Shown: positions 49,878 to 58,901, numbered from the stretch's first letter. The stretch is 64,000 bases of DNA from Provencibacterium sp. (GCA_022792175.1 JAAWAN010000037.1:22523-86522); one strand, 5' to 3'. Translations and numbers: made by a program. Notes: a model not told the origin generated them from the letters alone.

Positions 49878-51221
49878 CTAATCGATGGCCCCGAGGAGGG
49901 AATGGGGATTCTCCGCCGGCAGATCGCCGGTCAGATGAAAGAGGAAGGCGCCGCCAAGCCCGGAAAGCTGGCAGAAGGCCGCCTTATCCCGCACCATCTG
50001 CAGGTTGTTAAAATAGCTGCCTTCCAAAAGGTTTGTCTCTAAGGGCAGCGGCTGGTCGCAGTAGAGCGGCCAGCGGGCCGCCCCATCCAGCGGGCGGCCG
50101 TAGGCGGGGATGCCCACCATCAGCTGCTCGCTCTCCCAGCCGGCCTGCAGCGCCTGCCGGATGTCCGCCGCCATTCCCTCAAAGGAGGCATGGCGGCCAA
50201 AAGGATCAAACTGGTCATAGCTCATCAGCTGCAGCCGGTCGAGCGCCGCCATCGCCTCCAAAGAGAGCCGTCCCGTATTTTCCGGATAGAGGGCGGCCGA
50301 AATGGAGAGCCCGGCCTCCTCTTTGAGCGCGCCCAGCCCGGCAATCAGAGCGCAGCAGCTCTCCCACTCGGCGGCATCCCGCGGGGTTTCCCAATCAAGG
50401 TCGATGCCGTTTAGCCGGTATTCGCGGGCATGGGAGAGGATGGAGGCCTGCAGCGCCTCCCGGTTCTTTTCGGTGACCTCCCCGGCCCGGCCCTCCTGAA
50501 TGAGCGAACGGGCAGGATAGAGGGTGCTGCTGACAGAAAAGCCGAACTGCTCCCGCAGCGCGCAGAGCTTTTCCATCAGCGCCGGATAATTTTCGTCTAT
50601 CACCGTCACCTGCCCGTTTTCATCCCAGCAAAGCCCGGTGATGACTGTTACCTGCTTTAGCCGCTTAAAGGAGGCGGCATAGCTCTCCAATATCTCCGGA
50701 CTGGTGGAGGCGGGCAGATAGGCGAAGAGGGCCGTCTCCCCGCTCAGCAGTCCGGCCCGGGGCTCCTCCTTTGTATTCTGCGGGGATTCCAGCAGCAGGG
50801 TAAGGCGCTCAGCCTGCTCGGTATCAAAGCGCAGCAGGCGGCTGTCGCTGTCCGGCGAGGAGCGGTAGAGCTGCTTCTCCCCGTTTTGAACCACCGCCGC
50901 CGCGGCGTTTGTCCCCTCAGGCAGCAGGACGAAGTTGACCGGCTGCGGGGAAGAAAACTGCAGCTCCCAGACGGTACTCTGCCCGCCGCTTTTTTGCAAA
51001 ACCGCCTTCGCGGGCAAAAAGGGGGAGGAGTCCGGCTGCTCCTTTTGCTCCTCGGCCGAAGGGGCGCGGGAAACCTCCTGCGCCGGGGCGGGCGCGGAAG
51101 AGGCCTTCATGGGCGGCGTTTCCTCCTGCGGCTTTTCCGGTGAAGCGGGGCCGCTGCAGCCCGCAAGGGGCAGCGCCAGCAAAAGCAGAGAAGCTGCCGC
51201 GCGCAGCATGCGCCTCCTCAT
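49878..51221 (-). CDS. Lipoprotein with a GH18 glycosidase domain
   Basis: 447 residues. Signal peptide with lipobox LAGC (lipid on C22), a Pro/Glu/Ala linker (~25-75), a beta-rich module (~75-165) and a GH18 barrel with DxxDxDxE in LNGIDLDWETPRD, the Glu being the acid catalyst; LQLMSYDQFDPFG and LMVGIPAYGRPLDG complete the site. Close relatives in spore formers act on N-acetylglucosamine polymers such as cortex or cell wall. The ATG overlaps the luxS stop (ATGA). It lies outside the membrane, so it serves a wall or glycan role among the EpsG/GT2 genes. Confidence 0.87.
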   Translation of the reverse strand: MRRRMLRAAASLLLLALPLAGCSGPASPEKPQEETPPMKASSAPAPAQEVSRAPSAEEQKEQPDSSPFLPAKAVLQKSGGQSTVWELQFSSPQPVNFVLLPEGTNAAAAVVQNGEKQLYRSSPDSDSRLLRFDTEQAERLTLLLESPQNTKEEPRAGLLSGETALFAYLPASTSPEILESYAASFKRLKQVTVITGLCWDENGQVTVIDENYPALMEKLCALREQFGFSVSSTLYPARSLIQEGRAGEVTEKNREALQASILSHAREYRLNGIDLDWETPRDAAEWESCCALIAGLGALKEEAGLSISAALYPENTGRLSLEAMAALDRLQLMSYDQFDPFGRHASFEGMAADIRQALQAGWESEQLMVGIPAYGRPLDGAARWPLYCDQPLPLETNLLEGSYFNNLQMVRDKAAFCQLSGLGGAFLFHLTGDLPAENPHSLLGAID

Positions 51222-51679
51222 TGCGGATAGGTCATCTTCTCGACCGACCAGCCCTCCAGCACCCGGAGATAATCGGCGGCATATTCCTTCGCGCCCGCCA
51301 GGTCATGGCAGAGCCAGTTGCCGCATTCCGGCTCGCTGGCCCCGGGAATGGTGCCGGAAAACCCGGCGATAAAGGCCATGCTCTCCTTTAAAAGGGCGAG
51401 CGTGTCCGCGTGGCTCATTTTGTCGCGCACCAGCAGGTAAAAGCCGGTGCGGCAGCCCATCGGCCCGGCATAGACGATCTCATTCTTAAAGCGGGAGTTG
51501 CGCACGTGGGTCGCAAGCAGGTGCTCAAAGGTGTGCAGCGGGGCATCGCTCAGATAGCTGCCCGCATTCGGCAGGCACATGCGCAGGTCATAGGTCACCA
51601 CGTCCCCGTCTATGCGGGAGATATACATCCCCTTGCCGATTTTGCGGTGATCCACCGAAAAGCTGGCAATCCGTTCCAT
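51218..51679 (-). CDS. luxS: S-ribosylhomocysteine lyase LuxS
   Basis: 153 residues. Zinc site HTFEH (49-53) and a Cys in NWLCHDLAGAKEYAA, with ISRIDGDVVTYDLRMCLPNA and VYAGPMGCRTGFYL. It splits S-ribosylhomocysteine to homocysteine and the precursor of autoinducer-2. It follows mtnN by 71 bases; the two enzymes perform consecutive steps of the activated-methyl cycle. The GH18 gene overlaps its end. Confidence 0.97.
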   Translation of the reverse strand: MERIASFSVDHRKIGKGMYISRIDGDVVTYDLRMCLPNAGSYLSDAPLHTFEHLLATHVRNSRFKNEIVYAGPMGCRTGFYLLVRDKMSHADTLALLKESMAFIAGFSGTIPGASEPECGNWLCHDLAGAKEYAADYLRVLEGWSVEKMTYPQ

Positions 51680-51750
51680 TTTCCTGTTCCCCCTTAATTT
51701 TTATGTAAGTGGTTTTCTCCCCTGCCGAAAACGCAGAGAAGTCTTTTTCC

Positions 51751-52434
51751 TCAGCCCTTCAGCATGCGCAGCACAATCTGCGCCGATATCTCGCTGGCGC
51801 GCTCAATCAGGTCATCATAGCTCTGCGAGGCGTTTTCATCCGCGCAGTCGGACATGGTGCGCACAACGGCGAAAGGACAGCCGTTTGCGAAGGCGGTATT
51901 GGCGATGGCCGCCCCCTCCATCTCTACGCAGAGCGGGTGGTAGCGCGCGCACAGATCCTTTTTCACCGCGCTGTCCTCAATAAACAGGTCCCCTGTCACA
52001 ATCCGTCCCACCCGCACGCGCACCGGTTTTTCGCGGACAATCAGCCCCTCCGCTGCCCGCCGGATGCGCTCAATGAGCTCCCCATCGGCCTTAAAGCAGT
52101 TGGTAAAGGGGTAGTAGCGCTCCAAAGCGTTGTCCCGGTCGTGGTAGCAGACATCCTCCGAGATAACGACATCCAGCGTCTCTACCCCATCACCGAGCGC
52201 GCCGGCAATGCCGGTATTGATAATCCGGTCGGCGCCGAACTCCCGGATGAGCACACTGGTGCACAGCGCGGCATTGATGGTGGCAATCCCGCACCGGCAG
52301 AGCACCGCCTTCTGCCCATAGATGCTCCCCTGATAGACAGTGGTGCCATAGACCTCCTGCTTTTTTTCGAGCTGTAGCTGCTCGAGAAGAGGCTTCAGCT
52401 CCTCATCGAGCGCCGCAATAATCCCCCATGTCAT
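51751..52434 (-). CDS. mtnN: 5'-Methylthioadenosine/SAH nucleosidase
   Basis: 227 residues. GIIAALDEELKPLLEQLQ, INTGIAGALGDGVETLDVVI, TGDLFIEDSAVKKDL, VEMEGAAIANTAFANG (catalytic Glu) and VRTMSDCADENA (catalytic Asp) are diagnostic of Pfs/MtnN. It hydrolyses MTA and SAH, feeding LuxS. The ATG at 52434 follows GGGAGG. It lies upstream of luxS in one unit. Confidence 0.96.
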   Translation of the reverse strand: MTWGIIAALDEELKPLLEQLQLEKKQEVYGTTVYQGSIYGQKAVLCRCGIATINAALCTSVLIREFGADRIINTGIAGALGDGVETLDVVISEDVCYHDRDNALERYYPFTNCFKADGELIERIRRAAEGLIVREKPVRVRVGRIVTGDLFIEDSAVKKDLCARYHPLCVEMEGAAIANTAFANGCPFAVVRTMSDCADENASQSYDDLIERASEISAQIVLRMLKG

Positions 52435-52528
52435 AAAACAAAACCTCCCTGAATAGAAATAACAGGCCGCTTTTGGAAAGCCCCCCAAAAAACAGGGCCC
52501 TTCCACCATCCGGCCGCCTTTACCGGCT

Positions 52529-53506
52529 TTATGCCTCCTCATCCCCGCTCTCTTGCCCGGAGGAAGAAACCTCCCTCGGTGCCTCCCCCGGCTGAGAGTT
52601 TTCCTCCTCCCCTGGAACGGTATGGGTCAGCAGGTAATCATACCAACGGGTGTAGTAGTCCGGGGTGAGGTGCATGCCATCGCTCGTTTTCTCGCCCGGC
52701 AGGCAGCCCGCCCCGTCGGCCATTGCAGAGTGAACATCCAGATAATAAAGCTGCATCTCCTCTGCCAGCTGCAGCAGCGCTTCGTTATAGTCCCGAATAA
52801 TGGCGTTGGTAAGGCCGACGCGGTTGTTGCCGCGGGTATTCTCCTCATATTCCCGGGAAACGGGGAGCATCGACTGGATATAAATGGTGGCCTCCGGCTG
52901 CTGCTCGCAGATTTTTTCCAGCATCGCCCGGTAATGGTTTAAAAAGGTCTTTTTTTCTATCCCGGTATTGAGACCCACCCAGTTGGCGCCGAGCATGATA
53001 TAAATTTTCCCCGGCCGGCTGCGGCCGAGAGCGGAAAACATCGTGCAGCGCTTCTCCTCGCCGGGCAGGGTGATTGCCTCCTTGGTAAAAACGCTGTCCG
53101 GATTGACGCCGGTAGAGGCGATAAAGGTCGCGTTGGAGAGGGAGCTGTAGGCGCCCAGGCCATCGGTCAGCGAGTCCCCGAAAAAGACGGCATCATCAAA
53201 ATAGGAGGCGCTGACCGCCTCCCCCTCCTTCACCAGCCCGAAGCGGGGAAAGGAGGGCTCCGGGTCCGATTCCGGCCTTGACTCGGCCTGCGGGCGGCCC
53301 TTTGCCGCCTTTGGATTTACAGCGGCCGGGCTTGCCGTTTGGGAGGAGACGGCCGCCTCTTTCGGCGGCTCGCCGGCAGCGGCAGGTCGCTCCAGATAGT
53401 CCTCTGCGAGGATAACGCCTATCGGAATCAGCGCTGCCAGAAAAAGTGCAGCAAAAACGACTCCCAGCGCGCCCTTAGCTCGGCGCGCGCCATATTTTTG
53501 CTTCAT
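52529..53506 (-). CDS. Membrane-anchored SGNH/GDSL hydrolase
   Basis: 325 residues: an N-terminal span (~12-33), a Ser/Pro/Ala linker (~40-90) and an extracytoplasmic SGNH domain with block I (DDAVFFGDSLTDGLGAYSSL, catalytic Ser), block III (IMLGANWVG, Asn) and block V (SDGMHLTPDYYTRWY, Asp and His). Such enzymes add or remove O-acetyl groups on peptidoglycan or secreted glycans, and sit beside polymerases such as the EpsG-like proteins here. It overlaps the pseudouridine synthase by four bases. Confidence 0.87.
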   Translation of the reverse strand: MKQKYGARRAKGALGVVFAALFLAALIPIGVILAEDYLERPAAAGEPPKEAAVSSQTASPAAVNPKAAKGRPQAESRPESDPEPSFPRFGLVKEGEAVSASYFDDAVFFGDSLTDGLGAYSSLSNATFIASTGVNPDSVFTKEAITLPGEEKRCTMFSALGRSRPGKIYIMLGANWVGLNTGIEKKTFLNHYRAMLEKICEQQPEATIYIQSMLPVSREYEENTRGNNRVGLTNAIIRDYNEALLQLAEEMQLYYLDVHSAMADGAGCLPGEKTSDGMHLTPDYYTRWYDYLLTHTVPGEEENSQPGEAPREVSSSGQESGDEEA

Positions 53507-54543
53507 GTTCTCTCTCTTTTCTTCATCATAGGGTGAGCGGTCAGATCCAGTCTCTCCGACTCTGCCGGCAGCTGCAGCAGCTGGGCAAAGAAATCCCCGA
53601 AATAAAAGCGCGCAAAATCAACCTCGCCCGCCTGAAATTCCCGGCCGGAGAGGTAAGAAATGGACCAGCTCTCCGGCAGGCTGTGAAAACGCAGGGAAAA
53701 GGAGCAGAGCGCCTGAAAACGCAGCCCCCCGGGCTGCAGGTGGTGAACGCCATATTTGGCATCCCCCTCGAGCGGATGGCCGATAGCGGCAAGCTGCGCC
53801 CGGATCTGGTGGGTGCGCCCGGTGTGCAGCAGCACCTCCAGAAGCGAGCGCTCCCCATCAAAGGCGAGCACGCGGTATTCGGTAACGGCCGTTTTGGCGC
53901 CGGGGCGCGGATAGGGAGTGATGCACACCTCGCCGCTGGCGGAATCCTTCGTGTGGTAGCCGGTCAGCCTGTCGCGGCTGTGGGGCAGCTTTCCGCGGGC
54001 AACGCAGAAATACCGCTTATCGAGCATCCGCTCCCGGATGGCCTCGCACAGCTCCCGCTGGGCGGCCGCCGTTTTGGCCGCCATCACCAGCCCCTGCGTG
54101 TTACGGTCGATGCGGTTGCAGAGCGCCGGGGTAAAGCTCTGCTCCCGCCCAGGGTCATATTCCCCCTTCTCATAGAGATAGCGAAGCAGGCGGTTGGAAA
54201 GCGTATCCCGCTTTTCCCGGGCATCCTCATGGCAGAGAAGGCCGGCCGGCTTATCCACCAGCAGGGTGGAGGCATCCTCATAAACAACGCGGACCTCGCC
54301 AGATGCGCTCAGAAAGAGCGGCTTTTTCCCCGCCTCCCCTAGAAATTCATCGGCAATGTAGAGGCTCAGCCGCTGTCCCGGCTGCAGCTTCTGCTCCGGG
54401 CGGGCGCGCGCACCCTCCACCTTGATGCGCTTGAGACGGATATATTTATAGCAGAGCGAAGAGGGCAGGTCGGGAAAGGCCTTGTGCAGAAATTTGTCCA
54501 GCCGCTGCCCGGCATCGTTTTCGCCGATAATCAGTTGCTTCAA
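53503..54543 (-). CDS. RluA-family pseudouridine synthase
   Basis: 346 residues: an S4-like start (NDAGQRLDKFLHKAFPDLPS, LKRIKVEGAR) and the synthase core with catalytic Asp in LCNRIDRNTQGLVMAAKTAA, where the usual HRLDR reads NRIDR. Later LEVLLHTGRTHQIRAQLAAI and GHPLEGDAKYG are standard. It modifies rRNA or tRNA; specificity between RluC and RluD types cannot be told. It is embedded between an EpsG-like and an SGNH gene with a 4-base overlap downstream. Confidence 0.92.
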   Translation of the reverse strand: MKQLIIGENDAGQRLDKFLHKAFPDLPSSLCYKYIRLKRIKVEGARARPEQKLQPGQRLSLYIADEFLGEAGKKPLFLSASGEVRVVYEDASTLLVDKPAGLLCHEDAREKRDTLSNRLLRYLYEKGEYDPGREQSFTPALCNRIDRNTQGLVMAAKTAAAQRELCEAIRERMLDKRYFCVARGKLPHSRDRLTGYHTKDSASGEVCITPYPRPGAKTAVTEYRVLAFDGERSLLEVLLHTGRTHQIRAQLAAIGHPLEGDAKYGVHHLQPGGLRFQALCSFSLRFHSLPESWSISYLSGREFQAGEVDFARFYFGDFFAQLLQLPAESERLDLTAHPMMKKRERT

Positions 54544-54557
54544 AGCATCCTCCGTTT

Positions 54558-55781
54558 TCAGTCTTCCGGATTGGTGATCTGCAGAGCGCCCTTCGCCTCC
54601 TGCCAGTAGGGCACATAGGGAATGCGCTTCTGATTTCTGGCCTCCTCGGAAAAGACCGAGTAGTAGGGATAAACATTATGGAACTTATAGCTGACGCCAA
54701 TCAGAAAATGGACGAAGCAGATAAGGCAGGTGGTGACTGCAATCGACACATAGATCTGTCTTTTTTCCTTCATCTGCCGTTTAATCCAGAGCTTCTGCGC
54801 GCGCTCGCTGCGGAATTTCCCGTCATCCGGAAGCGGGTTCTGCTGCGGGCAGAAGGTCTGCACCAGAAGCGGTATGACTAAAATGGAAACCACCATAAAA
54901 TAAAGGGAAAAGCGCTCGAGAATAAAGTGCCGCGTCATCAGCAGCGAAAAAAAGCCGCCGTAAATCATCAGGTTGACATAGACGATATTTTCCGGGTCCT
55001 CTCTGCACAGCCGTCCCCTTAAAGCAATGGTGGCAACGGCAATGACGACCGGTATCATCACATAGAGAAAGGAGGAGCTGTTATAATAGATGCTGTTCCC
55101 CGCATAATAGGTAAAGACATACTGCAGGACAAAATCCATAATATAATCGGAAAAGAGGAAGGTAAACAGCGTGCCGCCGGCATAGAGCGCGCCGGTGTAG
55201 CGGTTAACCGGCAGCCGGGCAATGAAGTAGACAGGGATAAGAATAAGCGCCGTTTTATGCACACTCGCCGCCAGCAGAACAAGCAGCATATAGGGAATTA
55301 TCCGCCGCTTTTTCAGATAGGGGAGCGCCAGCAGGAAGATAAAGGCGGCAAAGGTCTGCCGCAGCAGGTTCATGGCGCTCGCAAAAAAGTTCAGCGTCAC
55401 AAAGCAGAAAAAGGAGAGCCAGGGAATGGCGCTGCGCCGCCAGATAACGTAGCCGACGATACCCATCATCAAAAACGCATAAACGCAGTAGAGAAAGGTG
55501 GTGTTCGCGGAAATCAGCATCAAAAGCTTGCTGAAGGCTGAAAAGCCAATCTCATATTTGTAGGAAATCAGTCCGCCCCAGGAAAGCGAGCGGATCGCTT
55601 CAAACAGAGGAGGATAGTTGACATAATCAAAGCCGATGCCATAACGAAGCCCGGCCGTTAAGGCGAGCAGCAGGGTAATCCCCAGGCAGTAGACGGCGCG
55701 GGACCAGCCGCGGCTATCCGCTTTTCCGAGCCAGAGCCCCAGCCCGACAATCAGGGCGAAAAGGCCGTAATAAATGGCCAT
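54558..55781 (-). CDS. EpsG-family polysaccharide membrane protein (1)
   Basis: 407 residues with ~10 membrane helices. TAGLRYGIGFDYVNYPPLFE, FASAMNLLRQTFAAFIFLLA and AASVHKTALILIPVYFIARL match the copy at 47465 in order and spacing. The family is required for surface polysaccharide synthesis. The ATG at 55781 is preferred, AAGG being nine bases upstream; an ATG three codons earlier is also possible. It lies between GT2 and a pseudouridine synthase gene. Confidence 0.88.
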   Translation of the reverse strand: MAIYYGLFALIVGLGLWLGKADSRGWSRAVYCLGITLLLALTAGLRYGIGFDYVNYPPLFEAIRSLSWGGLISYKYEIGFSAFSKLLMLISANTTFLYCVYAFLMMGIVGYVIWRRSAIPWLSFFCFVTLNFFASAMNLLRQTFAAFIFLLALPYLKKRRIIPYMLLVLLAASVHKTALILIPVYFIARLPVNRYTGALYAGGTLFTFLFSDYIMDFVLQYVFTYYAGNSIYYNSSSFLYVMIPVVIAVATIALRGRLCREDPENIVYVNLMIYGGFFSLLMTRHFILERFSLYFMVVSILVIPLLVQTFCPQQNPLPDDGKFRSERAQKLWIKRQMKEKRQIYVSIAVTTCLICFVHFLIGVSYKFHNVYPYYSVFSEEARNQKRIPYVPYWQEAKGALQITNPED

Positions 55782-55857
55782 GCGTTTCATCCTTTCTTTC
55801 CTTGAGCAGCCGGCCGCTGCATCCCCCGCCTTTTCCGAAAGACAGGAAGGGGGATTT

Positions 55858-56841
55858 TCACTCTCCGGTCTTTTCCCGGCCTCGGGTCTCCTGTTCTCCC
55901 AGCCATTTTTCAATAAAATAGCGGGGCCGCCGTTTACTTTCGGCATAGGTTTTTCCCACATATTCCCCGATAATGCCGAGAGATAGCAGCTGCACCCCGC
56001 CAATCATCCAGATAGAGCAGCTGAGAAACGCCCAGCCCGCCACCGTTGCCCCCATCCATTTGCGGATGATGGTATAAAGGAGCATGCCGACACTCACGGC
56101 AAAAACCAGAAATCCGGTTATCGTAATCAACCGGATGGGCTTCACGCTGAAGGAAGTAATGCCGTCGAAGGCGAAGGCGAGCATTTTTTTGAGCGGATAT
56201 TTCGACTCCCCTGCCAGGCGCTCCCCGCGCTCATAGCTGACTACCGCGCTTTTATAGCCGATGAGCGGCACAATCCCCCGCAAAAAAAGGTTGATTTCGG
56301 AAAACTCCTCCAGCCCCTCCAGCGCGCGGCGGCTCATCAGCCGGCAGTCAGCATGATTTTCGATAATATCCGCACCCATGAGGCTCATGAAGCGGTAAAA
56401 GCCCAGAGCGGTGGTGCGCTTAAAAAAGCTGTCCTTCTCGCGGGAGGAGCGCACCCCATAGACAATTTCGCAGCCGTTTTCATATTCGGTCAAAAAATTA
56501 TCGATAACACCGATATCATCCTGCAGGTCGGCATCCATCGAAATAGCGGCATCCGCATGCTTTTTCGCCTGCATCAGCCCGGCGAGCAGCGCATTCTGGT
56601 GGCCCTTGTTCCGGGAGAGCTTGAGCCCGCAGAAGAGGGGATTTTCGCCGTGCAGCCCCTCTATCAGCTCCCAGGTGCGGTCGCGGGAACCATCATCTAC
56701 AAACAGAACCCGGCTCTTTTCGCTGATTCTCCCCTCCCCGAAAAGCGCTTCCAGCTTCTGCTGCAGGCGGCGGGCGGTCTGCGGGAGAACCTCCTGCTCA
56801 TTGTAGCAGGGAACCACAATGTAAAGAATGTCTGCAGACAT
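55858..56841 (-). CDS. GT2 glycosyltransferase (undecaprenyl-sugar type)
   Basis: 327 residues. GT-A fold: IVVPCYNEQEVLPQTARRLQ, VLFVDDGSRDRTWELIE, KGHQNALLAGLMQAKKHADA, the metal-binding D-x-D in AISMDADLQDD and the loop GESKYPLKKML. Two C-terminal membrane helices (~235-285) place it with DPM1/GtrB/YkcC-type enzymes that load undecaprenyl phosphate with a sugar. It is first of the ten-gene leftward unit, from the promoter at 56970-56942. Confidence 0.92.
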   Translation of the reverse strand: MSADILYIVVPCYNEQEVLPQTARRLQQKLEALFGEGRISEKSRVLFVDDGSRDRTWELIEGLHGENPLFCGLKLSRNKGHQNALLAGLMQAKKHADAAISMDADLQDDIGVIDNFLTEYENGCEIVYGVRSSREKDSFFKRTTALGFYRFMSLMGADIIENHADCRLMSRRALEGLEEFSEINLFLRGIVPLIGYKSAVVSYERGERLAGESKYPLKKMLAFAFDGITSFSVKPIRLITITGFLVFAVSVGMLLYTIIRKWMGATVAGWAFLSCSIWMIGGVQLLSLGIIGEYVGKTYAESKRRPRYFIEKWLGEQETRGREKTGE

Positions 56842-56941
56842 ATGCCATACTCCTTTTCGAAATGAAAGACAATATCCGGACCGGACCCATACAAAAAGGG
56901 CAGCAAAAGGCGTTAAGCTTATTGTTGTAGCCTAATAAAAA

Positions 56942-56970
56942 ATTATACCATGCCCTTTCCTGCTTTTCAA
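56942..56970 (-). promoter_or_regulatory. Promoter of the GT2-to-radC unit
   Basis: Minus-strand TTGAAA (56970-56965), a 17-base spacer and a perfect TATAAT (56947-56942), ~100 bases ahead of the GT2 start. Confidence 0.7.
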
Positions 56971-57060
56971 TGATTTTCCATGACCGGTTTGTAAATCCGG
57001 CGCCCGGTTTTTTGCCTGAAAAATATCCGGTCCAGTAATGATTTCGTCATAAATATCCGG

Positions 57061-57066
57061 TATAAT
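57061..57066 (+). promoter_or_regulatory. -10 box of the 57174 gene
   Basis: A perfect TATAAT at 57061-57066, directly after the second AAATATCCGG repeat. No good -35 is seen at 16-18 bases, so an activator acting at the repeats is conceivable. Confidence 0.45.
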
Positions 57067-57173
57067 AAATAAAGAAGGGCCGGACCCTTTCACCCGCTAT
57101 TGCGGGAGGCCCGGTCCAGCCGCAGCGAAATAAGCTTATCGGCCTGATTGTGCCGCCTGAAGGAGAATGCCCT

Positions 57174-57611
57174 ATGACAATGGATGAAAATCATTCGTCT
57201 GCCAAAACGGTTGTCCTGGTTACCAATCAGTTTCGTTGCGAGCGGCTGATTCATGCCGGCAAAACGCTTTCAGAGGTTTCCGGCACCGAGCTGTGTATTC
57301 TGAGTGTACAAAGCAGCCTCTATCCGCAGAATCCGCTCGCATTGGAACATCTGTTCAATGTTTCCAAGCAAAACGGCGGGGAGATGCATGTAACCTATGG
57401 GGAAGATCCCGCCCGGCAGATTATTCATTTTATTAAACACAACAAGGCCGCTCAAATCGTCAGCGGCATTCCGCAGGATGAGAGCTCCATCCTTTATACG
57501 GTTTGGCGTAAATTTACCCATCTCCGGTTTTTCACCGTCAGTGAAGAGGGAAGCATACAGGAGGTTACCCGGGCAGATGTGCCCTCCGGCAGCCGGCCTG
57601 CCCTCGCCTGA
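57174..57611 (+). CDS. Universal-stress-like alpha/beta protein
   Basis: A 145-residue soluble protein: KTVVLVTNQFRCERLIHAGK (first strand and helix), ELCILSVQSSLYPQNPLALE, then ARQIIHFIKHNKAAQIVSGI. This is the alpha/beta order of UspA-type or KdpD-Usp domains, in which a cytosolic nucleotide-binding fold senses stress. The typical G-x2-G-x9-G(S/T) ATP loop is not evident, so it may not bind ATP. The ATG follows AAGGAGAA. An alpha/beta hydrolase gene follows 39 bases later. Confidence 0.6.
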   Translation: MTMDENHSSAKTVVLVTNQFRCERLIHAGKTLSEVSGTELCILSVQSSLYPQNPLALEHLFNVSKQNGGEMHVTYGEDPARQIIHFIKHNKAAQIVSGIPQDESSILYTVWRKFTHLRFFTVSEEGSIQEVTRADVPSGSRPALA

Positions 57612-57650
57612 GGAGAGGGCGGCTGCTGAAAGGGAGGATAAAAAACGTTC

Positions 57651-58679
57651 ATGCGAACCAGTATTCGAACCATTTCTTTTAAAAGCTCCAATGGGACCGA
57701 TACCATCAATGCCGTAGTTTACTATCCGGAGGCGGTTTCGGTGCGCGCGGTAGCGCTCATTTCCCACGGAATGTGCGACCATATCGACCGCTACCGCAAT
57801 TTTATGCTTTACCTGGCTCACCACGGGATTGCCGCCTTCGGGCACGATCACCTGGGCCACGGGAAAACCGCTGCCGGGCCGGAGCGCCTCGGCTATTTTG
57901 CCCCCCAAAAGGGCTATCAGTGCCTGGTGCGCGATCTGCGGCAGCTGTGCAGCGCGGCGGGCAGCATGTTCCCGAAGACCCCCCGTTTTTTAATCGGCCA
58001 CTCGATGGGCTCGCTCATCGCCCGGCTCTACTGCCTGAAATACCCCGATTCCATCAGCGGGGCCGTTTTTATCGGCTCGCCCGGCCCAAACCCGCTGACC
58101 GGTATGGGTGTTCTGCTTGCGCAGCAGGCCATCCGGCACAAGGGGCCGTTTTCCCGTCCGGATCTTCTCGAGAAGCTGACCATGGGAAGCTTCAACCGCA
58201 GCTTTGTCCCCGCGCGCACTGAAAAGGACTGGCTGACGCGGGATGAGGAGGAGGTCGACCGGGCGCTGGCCGATCCGCTCTGCAGCTTCACCTTCACTGC
58301 CAGTGCCTTTGCCGATCTGTTCGCCATGATGGAAATTGCCAACAGCCACCGCTGGGCAAAGGAGTATCCGCAGTCGCTGCCCACGCTGCTGCTCAGCGGG
58401 GACTGCGATCCAGTGACCAATTTCGGCCGGGGAGCGCTGAAGGTTTATGAAAGGCTGCTCTCGGCAGGCGTATCTGACCTGCATTTTCAGATTTATCAGG
58501 GCGCCCGCCATGAGCTGCTCAACGAGCTGAACCGGGAGGAGGTCTATAGCGACCTGACCGAGTGGATGCAGGCGCGCCTGCCCTCCTGCGGGAGGGAACA
58601 GCCGGCGCCTGAGCCGGCAGAGGACCCGCAGACGCAGGAACCGGCGGATGGGGAACTTTTCCCGCAGCAGGAGCAATAA
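57651..58679 (+). CDS. Alpha/beta hydrolase (lysophospholipase-like)
   Basis: 342 residues. Oxyanion and lid region ALISHGMCDHIDRY, FGHDHLGHGKTAAGPERLGY, nucleophile S in LIGHSMGSLIARLY, Asp in LLLSGDCDPVTNFG and His in YQGARHELLNELNREEVYSD. These match monoacylglycerol lipase/lysophospholipase PldB-type serine hydrolases. An acidic, Pro-rich C-terminal tail of ~35 residues is extra. The ATG follows GGGAGGATA. No signal peptide, so cytoplasmic. Confidence 0.9.
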   Translation: MRTSIRTISFKSSNGTDTINAVVYYPEAVSVRAVALISHGMCDHIDRYRNFMLYLAHHGIAAFGHDHLGHGKTAAGPERLGYFAPQKGYQCLVRDLRQLCSAAGSMFPKTPRFLIGHSMGSLIARLYCLKYPDSISGAVFIGSPGPNPLTGMGVLLAQQAIRHKGPFSRPDLLEKLTMGSFNRSFVPARTEKDWLTRDEEEVDRALADPLCSFTFTASAFADLFAMMEIANSHRWAKEYPQSLPTLLLSGDCDPVTNFGRGALKVYERLLSAGVSDLHFQIYQGARHELLNELNREEVYSDLTEWMQARLPSCGREQPAPEPAEDPQTQEPADGELFPQQEQ

Positions 58680-58740
58680 ACCTGCCCTCCTTTTGCAGGA
58701 GTCAGAAGAAAAAGAGGCTTCTCTCTGCAAAAAAGCATTT

Positions 58741-58809
58741 TGAAGCGCCATAAAAAGGGCGTGTGTGCCAAAGCTTTTCCGGCACACACGCCCTTTTTAT
58801 GGCGCTTCA
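58741..58809. terminator. Very long perfect hairpin
   Basis: 29 bases (58741-58769) repeated in perfect inverted order (58781-58809) around an 11-base loop. It lies between the hydrolase gene and a convergent small gene. A T5 run lies inside the stem. It probably ends transcription from both sides; the stem is longer than any other terminator here. Confidence 0.75.
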
Positions 58810-58901
58810 GATAAAGGCTGTTGCTGCATCCCCGCCCCTGCGAATGGATCGGAGCAGACGGAAAACAGCCGCTTCCTGCTCCAATAAGCCGGGATGTTTT
58901 T

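Larger units (their letters stand above)
56842..57173. other. Divergent promoter region
   Basis: 332 gene-free bases between divergent genes. The word AAATATCCGG occurs twice in direct repeat, 30 bases apart (57021-57030 and 57051-57060), and ATATCCGG once more near 56872. A hairpin (GGGCCGGACC with GGCCCGGTCC, one mismatch) lies in 57077-57116, in the leader of the 57174 gene. Promoters for both directions are listed separately. Confidence 0.5.
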
